In this document: positions 5,977 through 12,851 of the stretch, in pieces
Position numbering within the stretch: the stretch's first letter is position 1
How the letters are laid out: each line of letters begins with the position of its first letter
Assembly (NCBI GenBank): GCA_003353825.1
Contig: PIVW01000128.1
Coordinates: forward strand, 1 to 12,889
DNA length: 12,889 nt
Direction of reading: 5' to 3'
Source: Chloroflexota bacterium
Lineage (GTDB): Bacteria > Chloroflexota > Anaerolineae > J102
The notes under the pieces: generated by a model
The model's input: the letters and a program-made list of their open reading frames with translations, nothing else
Told to the model about the DNA's origin: nothing
The model's database searches: none
Made by a program: the position numbers and the translations under genes

Positions 5977-7743
5977 CTACAGCCAGTCGGTTAGTTCCGA
6001 TGTCGTTTCGAGAATTATGTCAGCATCTTCTAGATTCTGGGTCTGGCCAAACCCACTTAGAACAGCTATGACATGCACTTCTGCCGCTCGCGCCGCCAGG
6101 ACATCGGCACTGGTATCTCCAATCATGACACACTGTTCCGCTTCCAATCCCATCAATTCTACCGCCCGCAATACAGGCTCGGGATGGGGTTTCAAGCGTC
6201 GGACATCATCACGTGTAATTACAACTTCGAACATGTGCTCTAAAGCACTATCTTCCAGGAAACGGTCAACAACTGTGCGCCCCCGTGTCGTTACAATAGC
6301 CAGCCGGTATGACTTCTTGAGTTCATCTAAAGTGGACACGACCCCTGGGATCAGGGCCATCGTGTCAGAACGACTCAATCCCAATGCCCGCCTTATCCAG
6401 TCGTTCAACCGAAATAGATCATCATCGATATCCAAGCGGTCAAATGTTGTCAGGGCCCGATTGATAGGCCCTTCGCCCAGCATTAGTAGATGGCGGAGAA
6501 AGGGGCGCGGATTGCGTCCGGGGAATATCCTCCGCAAATGACCCATGTTATCAGCGACATGCTCGATCATATCATCGTCGGTATCGATGATCGTACCGTC
6601 GAGATCGAAGAAGATGGCGGTGATCGGTTGGCCGCGTATCATACCTCGCCATTCGATGGCAACAGGATCTGAGCCTGGCAGGGTTGAGAAGGGTTCGAGA
6701 TCGAGCATTTTGCGGTAGACATAATTGCCAAAAAGGCGTACCGAGGCGATGACCGGCGCCGCCAATAACACACCTAAGACGCCGAACTCGACTGCCGCGA
6801 TAATGGTTCCTACGAACACAACACCAGGATGTAACCGCACCCGCCTGCCTACGATGCGCGGTAACAGATAGAGTTGCTCGAGCTGAAAAATGAAAGTATA
6901 AACAAGAATGACGAGTAGTACGACAACAAAATGACTGAGCGGCAGCCAACTAGACCCCGTAAACCAAGCGATAAAGATGGCAGGAATCGCGGCGATAACC
7001 GGCCCAATCGTGGGTATGAATTCCATTAACCCGGCGATGATCGCAAGTAAAAGGGCATTATTGATACCTAGGACAGCCATGCTGATCCAAACCATAAACC
7101 CCACCGTGATAGCCAACACAAGCTCGCCCCTGAAGAAACTCCCCCAAATCATACCCAGTTCGGACAAGAGAAGCGATATCTCTTCTTGATAGGCAGGTGG
7201 GATGTGGCTGACGATCCAACCCTCGAGTTTGTAGCTATCCTTGATCAGCCAGAACACCACCACAAAGACAAACACGATCCAAAAAAGACTGGTGGCAACA
7301 CCGGCCACGACCTGAACAGCGCCCGAGGCAAATGGTGTAATGAAGGATTGGAGCCCTTGAAGGGATTGTTGCAACACCTCGCCCAAATTTAGGACAATAG
7401 GACCGAGTACCAGGACATCAGAATTGAGCGACTCTAGGGGGTTTAGGGACTCAATATCGATATTGATGCTAGAGATGGCTGATATCAAACTTGGCGTCAC
7501 TGCCAATGGCATCAGAATCAACAAAAAAAGGATAATCAGGTAAATGACGATGATGGCAAATCCACGCGGCCATCCCGTTCGTCTCATAAGCCAGTCTGCC
7601 GCCGGTTTCAGCAGGTATGCCAGGACAAATGCCAGCAATAAAGGCAGAATCGCCTGTTCCAGCCTCACCAGCACGGCGGCTGAAAAAATCAGGACGATAA
7701 TCAGTATAATGAGTTTAGTGGTGGATGACCAACGGGTATCCAT
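5977..7743 (-). CDS. AI-2E-family permease fused to a HAD phosphatase
   Basis: One uninterrupted 588-residue frame with two families. Residues 1-350 are an AI-2E/UPF0118-type integral membrane protein: hydrophobic segments at about 10-28, 31-47, 62-84, 142-167, 206-223, 228-260, 268-288 and 310-335, with the family signature EFIPTIGPVIAAIPA (241-255) and LLPRIVGRRVRLHPG (293-307). Residues 375-588 are a soluble HAD-IA (phosphoglycolate-phosphatase-like) domain: FFDLDGT (378-384, nucleophile D380 and D382), VTTRGR (484-489), K518 (LKPHPEP) and GDTSAD (542-547). All four HAD motifs look intact, so it should be active, probably on the cytoplasmic side. The substrate is unknown. I prefer the ATG at 7743, with GGGA 7 bases upstream. 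A TTG at 7806 would add 21 polar residues and overlap the signal peptidase stop. The gene is last in the rpsO-pnp-side block. Family members export varied substrates; autoinducer transport is not implied. Confidence 0.88.
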   Translation of the reverse strand: MDTRWSSTTKLIILIIVLIFSAAVLVRLEQAILPLLLAFVLAYLLKPAADWLMRRTGWPRGFAIIVIYLIILFLLILMPLAVTPSLISAISSINIDIESLNPLESLNSDVLVLGPIVLNLGEVLQQSLQGLQSFITPFASGAVQVVAGVATSLFWIVFVFVVVFWLIKDSYKLEGWIVSHIPPAYQEEISLLLSELGMIWGSFFRGELVLAITVGFMVWISMAVLGINNALLLAIIAGLMEFIPTIGPVIAAIPAIFIAWFTGSSWLPLSHFVVVLLVILVYTFIFQLEQLYLLPRIVGRRVRLHPGVVFVGTIIAAVEFGVLGVLLAAPVIASVRLFGNYVYRKMLDLEPFSTLPGSDPVAIEWRGMIRGQPITAIFFDLDGTIIDTDDDMIEHVADNMGHLRRIFPGRNPRPFLRHLLMLGEGPINRALTTFDRLDIDDDLFRLNDWIRRALGLSRSDTMALIPGVVSTLDELKKSYRLAIVTTRGRTVVDRFLEDSALEHMFEVVITRDDVRRLKPHPEPVLRAVELMGLEAEQCVMIGDTSADVLAARAAEVHVIAVLSGFGQTQNLEDADIILETTSELTDWL

Positions 7744-7798
7744 ATTTGATTCCCAACGAATTACCGAATTGCTGAATCTATCTCCGACGCCCTCACGG

Positions 7799-8455
7799 TC
7801 AGTCAACCATACCGACGTCGGTGACAGGCCAGTAGCGAACCCAAGCTCGTCCTACAATATCTTCAAAGAGCACTGGGCCAAATGCCCGAGAATCATTGGA
7901 GTTGTTACGATTGTCTCCCATGACGAAAACAGAGTCTTCGGGGACCAGCGTCTGCGAAACCTGCCCCCGCGTCGAGCTTTTCAGGTAAGGCTCATCCAAG
8001 GGTACGTTGTTGACATACACTTCACCATCTTGCACGCGTATTTGATCACCCGGCAAGCCAATAACCCGCTTAATCAACATTTCTTGACCATAGCCAGGGG
8101 CGCGAAGAACGACGATATCACCACGCTCCGGAGAGTGGAAGCGATAGGATAGTTTCTCGATTACCAAGCGCTGATGTCCAAACAAGGTCGGTTCCATGCT
8201 ATAGCCCTCGACACGCGTTGCTTGGGCCAAAAAGAGATGGATAAGCAAAGCGATAAGAACCGCCGGCAGAATCGTCTCAACTAACTCTCGAACAGTCTGT
8301 CCCATAGTGGGGCCAGAGGACACCGGGCGCACCGGAGCGAGAGGACGCGGAAGTTGGGCAGCCATAGCACCGTCGTAGCGCTGAGGCTGTTGGTCGGGGT
8401 GGATAATGCGGGCGTCGGGCGGAAGCGTCCGCCGTGATTGCGTTGAATGTGTCAT
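7799..8455 (-). CDS. lepB: Type I signal peptidase, copy 1
   Basis: Membrane-bound serine protease that removes signal peptides from exported proteins. It is 218 residues. A long polar, Pro/Arg-rich N-terminus (1-55) precedes one membrane segment (about 61-78). The nucleophile S86 lies in GYSMEPTLF, and the general-base K129 in LIKRVIGLPGD. MGDNRNNSNDSRAFGP (179-194) is box E. It ends shortly after RAWVRYWP, the usual length. The ATG at 8455 lacks a clear Shine-Dalgarno; internal ATGs at residues 31 and 51 are alternatives that keep the catalytic domain. It sits 22 bases after its paralogue at 8478-9293 on the same strand, so the two are probably co-transcribed and arose by tandem duplication. 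The stop overlaps a possible TTG start of the permease/HAD gene. Confidence 0.94.
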   Translation of the reverse strand: MTHSTQSRRTLPPDARIIHPDQQPQRYDGAMAAQLPRPLAPVRPVSSGPTMGQTVRELVETILPAVLIALLIHLFLAQATRVEGYSMEPTLFGHQRLVIEKLSYRFHSPERGDIVVLRAPGYGQEMLIKRVIGLPGDQIRVQDGEVYVNNVPLDEPYLKSSTRGQVSQTLVPEDSVFVMGDNRNNSNDSRAFGPVLFEDIVGRAWVRYWPVTDVGMVD

Positions 8456-8477
8456 GATTAAGGTGATGTCAGCAACG

Positions 8478-9293
8478 TTAGGATACAGGTTTTTGGTCGC
8501 AAAGCAAAATAGCCTGCGTTGCTATAGCGCTGGCTATTCCAAAAGGGTTGCGGTTAGGCGACTTCCGAAAAATAATTGAAGGAGATTTTATTATTTTTCG
8601 GATTGGAGGTTTCTTTATATTTCCGGAAATGCCTTTTTGCACAGATTGAAAGAATCCGATCTTCTGTACAGGCCAATAACGGAACCACGCCCGGCCGATC
8701 AATTCATCGAGAGCCACTGGGCCAAATGAACGAGAATCATGAGAGTGATCCCGGTTATCGCCCAAAACAAAGATATGCGTTTCAGGGATAATCGTCGGCG
8801 GTAATTCTCCGTGCGTTACCGTCTGCAAGTAGGATTCGACCAGTGGTTTGTCATTGATAAAAACCTGGCTGTTACGAATCGATATCATCTCTCCAGGCAG
8901 GCCAATAACGCGTTTGATCAGGGGAATGTCGCCTCCATCGGGTGCATCGAGGACGACGATCTCGCCTCTTTCGGGTAGACGCAGACGGTAAGAGATTTTG
9001 TCGATGATCAGCCGGTTCTCTTCGAATAGGGTTGGTTCCATGCTGTAGCTCTCGACACGCGTCGCCTGAGCAACAAAAAGATGTATCAGCAGAGCGATCA
9101 GCAGGGCCGGTACAATTGTCACCAGGATTTCGCGCACACCCGACCCAATAGCATGCCCCCTGGTGGGTGTTTCTACCACCAGAGGGCCATCCGTCATTAT
9201 GTCGAATGTAGATCGAGTCTCGGTATCGCCGGATACCTCGAATGAAGGATCCGGTTCACCCAGATACTCGACACCCGGTTCGAATTCGTTCAT
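8478..9293 (-). CDS. lepB: Type I signal peptidase, copy 2, with basic C-terminal tail
   Basis: Signal peptidase I paralogue of 271 residues. An acidic, polar N-terminus (1-52) is followed by one membrane segment (about 55-73). Next come the catalytic S84 (SYSMEPTLF), K127 (LIKRVIGLPGE) and box E LGDNRDHSHDSRSFGP (177-192), ending with RAWFRYWPVQKIGFF. The segment around S84 is nearly identical to copy 1 (AQATRVE-YSMEPTLF), showing duplication. Unlike copy 1, the frame runs on for about 55 residues beyond the conserved end, rich in Lys, Arg, Ile and Ser (GNIKKPPIRKIIKSPS). The coding DNA there is AT-rich and full of inverted repeats, so the tail may be captured intergenic sequence. The ATG at 9293 has no clear Shine-Dalgarno; 126 bases separate it from pnp. 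Confidence 0.92.
   Translation of the reverse strand: MNEFEPGVEYLGEPDPSFEVSGDTETRSTFDIMTDGPLVVETPTRGHAIGSGVREILVTIVPALLIALLIHLFVAQATRVESYSMEPTLFEENRLIIDKISYRLRLPERGEIVVLDAPDGGDIPLIKRVIGLPGEMISIRNSQVFINDKPLVESYLQTVTHGELPPTIIPETHIFVLGDNRDHSHDSRSFGPVALDELIGRAWFRYWPVQKIGFFQSVQKGISGNIKKPPIRKIIKSPSIIFRKSPNRNPFGIASAIATQAILLCDQKPVS
8508..8538. repeat. Inverted repeat AATAGCC/GGCTATT with an inner GCTATAGC palindrome
   Basis: AATAGCC (8508-8514) is the reverse complement of GGCTATT (8532-8538). The 17-base interval contains the perfect palindrome GCTATAGC (8521-8528). It lies in the coding DNA of the C-terminal tail of the second signal peptidase, close to a longer inverted repeat at 8564-8602. The match is exact; the function is unknown. 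Confidence 0.5.
8564..8602. repeat. Perfect 13-bp AT-rich inverted repeat inside the signal peptidase tail
   Basis: TCCGAAAAATAAT (8564-8576) and its exact reverse complement (8590-8602) flank a 13-base loop. On the minus strand it codes for the IRKIIKSPSIIFRKS part of the second signal peptidase's tail. Together with the repeat at 8508-8538 and a TTCCGGAA palindrome near 8621-8628, it makes this stretch look like a structured spacer more than ordinary coding DNA. It might act as an mRNA structure between the two lepB genes. Confidence 0.65.
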
Positions 9294-9385
9294 GGTTTGC
9301 AGAGGACGTTGGCAGCGATAGCCTTACATCCACCATACCTGGGGCTAAGAATCAATAATTTGCAGTTATTAACCGTCATTTTGCA

Positions 9386-9414
9386 GAGCAAGACAGTCAG
9401 TTATTCTGTCGCTC
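9386..9414 (-). repeat. Hairpin just after the pnp stop
   Basis: On the minus strand GAGCGACAG (9414-9406) pairs with CTGTC-TT-GCTC (9396-9386), with a 2-base bulge and a 9-base loop. It starts 6 bases past the pnp stop. No T-run follows, so it is a poor intrinsic terminator and may instead protect the pnp 3' end or allow readthrough into lepB. Read by eye. Confidence 0.4.
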
Positions 9415-9419
9415 GACCT

Positions 9420-11636
9420 TTAGCTGCGATTATCGCGGCGGCGTGACTGATTATCGCGGCCACGGTTTCCACCACTACCACGGCGTCCACCACCGGAGGG
9501 GCGTCGATCGCGTGCCATGGCTTCTTCGGCTGTCCAGCCTTCGAGTACAGCCTGACGGCTGAGCCTGATCTTGCGTGTAGCGCCATCGATGTCGATCACC
9601 ATCACCATGATCTCGTCACCGACCTTGACCACATCTTCAACACTGTTCACACGATAATCGGCCAACTGCGAGATGTGAACCATGCCGTCGGTGCCGGGTA
9701 GAATCTCGACAAAGGCGCCATAGGCCTCGACCCGATTGACTGTACCGGTATAAATCTGGCCGACCACAGCTTCGCGCGTCATCAGATCGATTTCTTCCAA
9801 CGCTTTCTCGGCGCTGGCGCCACCGGCAACAAAGACGGTGCCATCTTCTTCGATATCGATCTTCACATCGTAGTCGGTCTGAATTCGGCGGATGGTTTTG
9901 CCGCCGGGGCCGATGATCTTGCCGATCTTTTCGGGATCGATCTGGGTAGTGATAATGCGAGGAGCGTAGTCGGATAAAGACTCACGCGGCGTATCGATGG
10001 CAGCTATCATTTTACCCAGGATGTGCATACGGCCATCTTTCGCCTGGGTTAGTGCATTTTCCAGAAGTTCGTAGCTCAAGCCTTTGATCTTGATATCCAT
10101 CTGCAAGGCGGTAACACCATCTTTGGTGCCGGCAACTTTGAAGTCCATATCGCCGAGATGATCTTCCATACCCTGGATGTCTGAAAGCACTACGTAGCGG
10201 CTGTCAGGTTGGGTCACATCGCCTTCACTGATAAGACCCATGGCGATACCGGCCACGGGCGAAGTGATGGGAACGCCCGCGTCCATCAATGCCAGGGTGC
10301 TGCCACAGACCGATGCCATAGAGGTCGAACCATTGGAGGCGAGGCATTCAGAAACCAGGCGCAGGGTGTAGGGGAATTCAGCCTGATCGGGGAGCACGGG
10401 CGCCAGCGCTCGCTCAGCCAGGGCGCCATGGCCGATCTCGCGGCGTTTGGGGCCACGGTTGGGCCAGGTTTCACCGGTCGAGAAGGCAGGGAAATTGTAA
10501 TGGTGCATGTAGCGTTTGGTTTCCTCGGGCGAGAGATTATCGAGGGTCTGGGCATCACGCGGGGTTCCCAAGGTGGCGATGGTCAGCACCTGGGTCTCGC
10601 CACGGGTAAAGAGGCCGGTGCCATGGGTGCGCGGCAACACGCCCACATCGCAGGAGATGGGGCGAATCGTACTGGTATCGCGGCCATCTGGGCGAATGCC
10701 ACTGTCGAGAATGCGGTTGCGAATGGCATTCTTAAACAGGTCGCCAAATACAGCCTTTATTTCCCGAACTTCGTATTGTTCCCCGAGCGTTTCAAGTATC
10801 TCGGTACGGATCTCATCGAGCGCGGCGCTACGTTGCTCTTTATCCATGCTTTCGGCCGCTACAGCAGCGATACGATCGGTCGCGAGTGCCGTCACGGCCT
10901 CAACGGCCTCGGCAGAGGGTGCCACAACCGCTACTTCTATCTTCTCTTTCCCCAATTCGGCCCGCATGCGTTCTTGTAGTTCGATAATCGGTTGCATAGC
11001 TTCGTGGCCGATTTGTAGCGCTTGTAACATGACGCTTTCGGGCAATTCCTGGGCACCCGATTCGACCATGAGAATGCCGTCGGACGTACCTGCCAGACGC
11101 AGGTCAAGCAAGCTGTTCTCCATGTCGGCAAAGGTGGGGTTGATGACGAATTCGCCGTCGATATATCCCACACGTACCGCGCCAATGGGACCCTCAAATG
11201 GGATATTGGAGATGGTCAGTGCGGCAGATGCGGCATTGACCGCCAGGACATCCAGATGATTCTCTTCATCGGCGCTGAGGGCGGTACAGATCACCTGGAC
11301 GTCGTTGCGGTAACCTTTGGGGAAGAGTGGTCGAAGAGGGCGATCTATGAGACGGGCGGTGAGAATTGCCTGTGTGGAAGGGCGCCCTTCCCGGCGGAAG
11401 AAGCCGCCAGGTACCCGACCTACGGCATACATACGTTCTTCAAGATCCACACTAAGTGGGAAGAAATCGATGCCCTCACGGGGTGATTTAGAAGTGGTGG
11501 CGGTGGCCAAGAGGACGACGCCACCGACAGAAATGGTTACGGCGCCGCCGGCCAGTCTGGCCAGGTCACCGGTTTCGAACAACATCGGTTGACCGCCTAC
11601 GATTGTCTCGAAGCGGTGTGCTTGTTGGTAAGTCAT
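9420..11636 (-). CDS. pnp: Polyribonucleotide nucleotidyltransferase (PNPase)
   Basis: Cytoplasmic 3'-5' phosphorolytic exoribonuclease and polymerase, a core RNA-decay enzyme working as a homotrimer. It is 738 residues from the ATG at 11636, chosen because AAGGAG lies 4 bases upstream and [15 protein letters not shown] matches the family's start. The open frame extends 14 codons further with no support. The two RNase PH domains carry [14 protein letters not shown], then [14 protein letters not shown] and [23 protein letters not shown] (acidic metal-site residues). A KH domain follows with IGPGG (575-579), then S1 (about 625-697, [27 protein letters not shown]) and a Gly/Arg-rich tail (about 712-738) that may bind RNA. 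rpsO-pnp order is conserved widely in bacteria. Large hairpins in the rpsO-pnp spacer suggest RNA-level control, as known for E. coli pnp. Confidence 0.97.
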   Translation of the reverse strand: MTYQQAHRFETIVGGQPMLFETGDLARLAGGAVTISVGGVVLLATATTSKSPREGIDFFPLSVDLEERMYAVGRVPGGFFRREGRPSTQAILTARLIDRPLRPLFPKGYRNDVQVICTALSADEENHLDVLAVNAASAALTISNIPFEGPIGAVRVGYIDGEFVINPTFADMENSLLDLRLAGTSDGILMVESGAQELPESVMLQALQIGHEAMQPIIELQERMRAELGKEKIEVAVVAPSAEAVEAVTALATDRIAAVAAESMDKEQRSAALDEIRTEILETLGEQYEVREIKAVFGDLFKNAIRNRILDSGIRPDGRDTSTIRPISCDVGVLPRTHGTGLFTRGETQVLTIATLGTPRDAQTLDNLSPEETKRYMHHYNFPAFSTGETWPNRGPKRREIGHGALAERALAPVLPDQAEFPYTLRLVSECLASNGSTSMASVCGSTLALMDAGVPITSPVAGIAMGLISEGDVTQPDSRYVVLSDIQGMEDHLGDMDFKVAGTKDGVTALQMDIKIKGLSYELLENALTQAKDGRMHILGKMIAAIDTPRESLSDYAPRIITTQIDPEKIGKIIGPGGKTIRRIQTDYDVKIDIEEDGTVFVAGGASAEKALEEIDLMTREAVVGQIYTGTVNRVEAYGAFVEILPGTDGMVHISQLADYRVNSVEDVVKVGDEIMVMVIDIDGATRKIRLSRQAVLEGWTAEEAMARDRRPSGGGRRGSGGNRGRDNQSRRRDNRS

Positions 11637-11640
11637 AATA

Positions 11641-11646
11641 CTCCTT
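11641..11646 (-). promoter_or_regulatory. pnp: Ribosome binding site that sets the pnp start
   Basis: AAGGAG on the minus strand, 4 bases before the ATG at 11636. It decides in favour of this start over the in-frame ATG at 11678, which has no such site and would place this sequence inside the coding region. Confidence 0.8.
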
Positions 11647-11681
11647 GGTTTGGACACACCCATACCAGAAGCAATCACCAG

Positions 11682-11695
11682 GTGCTGATCAGCAC
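11682..11695. repeat. 14-bp perfect palindrome upstream of pnp
   Basis: GTGCTGATCAGCAC is its own reverse complement. It lies about 45 bases before the pnp start, inside the probable pnp leader. It could be a dimeric regulator's operator or a small RNA hairpin; nothing in the sequence decides which. Confidence 0.5.
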
Positions 11696-11863
11696 TAATT
11701 CAGGATTCAGCAAGGTCAGGGACTGGGAACTGAGCCTCAAGAGGTCCGACTTTACACGTGAGGCGCACTTTCCAATTCCTGCACCCTGCACTGCGAGGGA
11801 TTGCGGCTTTCGGGTGAGCGATTGGTAGTGAGTTGAGTGGTTAGAGGTCTATTTAGTTGTCCG

Positions 11864-11881
11864 TCATCCCAAACGGGATGA
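11864..11881 (-). repeat. Second hairpin in the rpsO-pnp spacer
   Basis: TCATCCC (11864-11870) and GGGATGA (11875-11881) form a perfect 7-bp stem around a 4-base loop, AAAC on the plus strand and GTTT in the minus-strand transcript. It lies 2 bases beyond the 28-bp hairpin on the pnp side. No T-run follows on the minus strand, so it is not a standard terminator. Stacked directly on the larger stem, it suggests a compact structured RNA element. Confidence 0.6.
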
Positions 11882-11883
11882 GA

Positions 11884-11949
11884 TCAGCCAGATATGAAAC
11901 GAGTAGATGGGTGAATAGGTTCCCATCTACTCGTTTCATATCTGGCTGA
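11884..11949 (-). repeat. Perfect 28-bp inverted repeat directly after rpsO
   Basis: Positions 11884-11911 are the exact reverse complement of 11922-11949, with a 10-base loop (11912-11921). On the minus strand it begins 7 bases past the rpsO stop. There is no T-run, and the stem is much longer than a normal terminator. A perfect 28-bp RNA duplex is long enough to be an RNase III substrate. In E. coli, RNase III cuts a pnp leader stem as part of PNPase autoregulation, so a similar role is plausible here. A palindromic mobile repeat is the main alternative. Confidence 0.85.
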
Positions 11950-11956
11950 ATGTCAA

Positions 11957-12226
11957 CTACTTGCGTAAGCCAAGCCTCTGAATGAGTTCTTGGTAACGTT
12001 GCGCATCTTTGCGCTTAAGATAAGCGAGGTGTCGCCGTCGCGAGCCGACCAATTTCAGCAACCCACGGCGGGAATGCTCGTCGTGCTTATGGGTTTTGAG
12101 ATGGTCGATGAGTTGATTGATACGTGTGGTCAGAAGGGCCACCTGCACTTCAGGGGAGCCTGTATCACTTGTGTGGAGGTGGTATTCCTCGATAATCGCC
12201 TGCTTCTGGACAGCACTAAGAGTCAC
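11957..12226 (-). CDS. rpsO: 30S ribosomal protein S15
   Basis: Small-subunit protein that binds the 16S rRNA three-way junction and opens assembly of the platform. It is 89 residues, the standard length, with the family pattern throughout: [57 protein letters not shown], ending [12 protein letters not shown]. The start is GTG at 12226 with AAAGGAG 9-10 bases upstream, and the site can fold into a small GAAA-loop hairpin. A near-consensus promoter lies 115-143 bases upstream, leaving a leader of about 108 bases. S15 represses its own mRNA in several bacteria, so autoregulation through this leader is plausible. A 28-bp hairpin follows the gene, and pnp is next on the strand. Confidence 0.97.
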   Translation of the reverse strand: MTLSAVQKQAIIEEYHLHTSDTGSPEVQVALLTTRINQLIDHLKTHKHDEHSRRGLLKLVGSRRRHLAYLKRKDAQRYQELIQRLGLRK

Positions 12227-12228
12227 TT

Positions 12229-12243
12229 AGGATTTCTCCTTTG
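12229..12243 (-). promoter_or_regulatory. rpsO: rpsO ribosome binding site inside a GAAA-loop hairpin
   Basis: On the minus strand AAAGGAG (12243-12237) precedes the GTG start. The same bases form AGGA-GAAA-TCCT (12240-12229), a 4-bp stem with a GNRA-type tetraloop that would cover the Shine-Dalgarno. The stem is short, so only partial masking is expected; it fits the idea of leader control of S15. Confidence 0.5.
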
Positions 12244-12340
12244 TTTGAGGCCGGAGCACCGCTGGAATACCTTGACGAATGCCCCAGCTAGAATGGATGA
12301 ACACCCTATCTGGTGGGCAAAAACTATGGCCTAGTCGATG

Positions 12341-12369
12341 ATTATAGCACTAATGAGCGCTTTTTCCAA
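12341..12369 (-). promoter_or_regulatory. rpsO: Strong sigma-70-type promoter for rpsO
   Basis: On the minus strand TTGGAA (12369-12364) and a perfect TATAAT (12346-12341) are separated by 17 bases, and TG sits one base before the -10 (TGCTATAAT). Transcription should start near 12334, giving an rpsO leader of about 108 bases. This is the clearest promoter in the window and probably drives rpsO and the genes after it. Confidence 0.75.
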
Positions 12370-12566
12370 AATTCTTGCCGTGATCAAGGATATTCTAGCG
12401 TCGAGAATCAGGCTGCAGGGTGGTTTCGGAATAAAGTGCATGGCTGTGGCCAGCGCAATATGGTCAGGGCGACCTCTTGCGTGAATAGCGAAAAACGCCG
12501 ACGTTACGAACAAAATATGACCTTGAGCCCGATCAGGCACACAGACCCCCCATAAATCGCAGGACA

Positions 12567-12851
12567 CTAGTGATTGACAGCCAGCACGTCAATGTCTTCC
12601 ATCGGAAAATGCTTGGTATTTGATGTCACCAGTGTTAGACTATGCGCCCAAGCGGTAGCTGCGATGATCGTATCCGCCAAGGCAAGCTGGATGCCCTGGC
12701 GACGGTATAGATATATCCAACGACCGGCTTGATCGGCGATGTTATTATCCACTGAGAGGCTGACAAGGCTATTAACCATTGGTGCTAGTTGAGAGAATAT
12801 CTTCACACTACATATAGTATGCTTGTCAAATGTGCTACTAAATGCAGGCAT
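12567..12851 (-). pseudogene. C-terminal half of a PIN-domain (VapC-like) toxin, probably broken
   Basis: The frame gives 94 residues. The second part reads like the end of a VapC/PIN ribonuclease: VDNNIADQAGRW (34-45), IQLALADTIIAATAWAHSLTLVTSNTKHFPMEDIDVL (54-90). The conserved D60 and the TSNTKHF loop are present. The first 30 residues do not resemble the PIN N-terminus, with its DT(N/S) nucleophile-site motif, and the frame meets a TAA at 12875-12873 just upstream. Full-length PIN toxins are about 130 residues. The simplest reading is a toxin truncated by frameshift or decay; the N-terminal half and any antitoxin would lie past the window edge or in another frame. If intact, it would cut RNA; in this form it lacks part of the acidic active site. 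Confidence 0.55.

Larger units (their letters stand above)
11637..11956. other. 320-base rpsO-pnp spacer rich in inverted repeats
   Basis: No protein-coding gene is evident. Reading along the minus strand from rpsO, it holds a perfect 28-bp hairpin (11949-11884), a perfect 7-bp hairpin (11881-11864), and about 165 bases without an obvious motif except a small CCTC-AA-GAGG stem (11735-11744). A 14-bp palindrome (11695-11682) and the pnp ribosome binding site follow. I could not find a convincing pnp promoter; the best match (TTGGAA and TAAAGT, 15 apart, near 11748-11775) is weak. pnp may therefore depend on readthrough from rpsO. Confidence 0.6.
12227..12566. other. 340-base region upstream of rpsO
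   Basis: The rpsO-proximal part (12227-12370) holds the rpsO leader and promoter. From 12371 to 12566 I see no supported gene. A GTG-started frame of 78 codons on the minus strand (12567 down to 12331) runs through the rpsO promoter and has no family resemblance, and the plus-strand frame is no better. No terminator was found for the PIN-domain remnant that ends at 12567. Confidence 0.5.

Noticed and set aside
9294..9419. A promoter for the signal peptidase genes in the pnp-lepB gap
   Set aside because: The best hexamer pair (TTGCTC and TAACTG, 17 apart) matches the consensus too poorly to list.
10209..11592. Several long plus-strand frames opposite pnp (up to about 256 codons)
   Set aside because: They mirror the strongly conserved pnp gene; their residues are low-complexity by-products of its codon use, with no recognisable domain.
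11864..11949. The two rpsO-pnp hairpins as an intrinsic terminator or a CRISPR-like repeat
   Set aside because: No T-run follows either stem on the transcribed strand, and the arms occur once as an inverted pair, not as spaced direct repeats.
12331..12567. A 78-codon minus-strand frame between the PIN remnant and rpsO
   Set aside because: GTG start without a ribosome binding site, no family resemblance, and its end covers the strong rpsO promoter.
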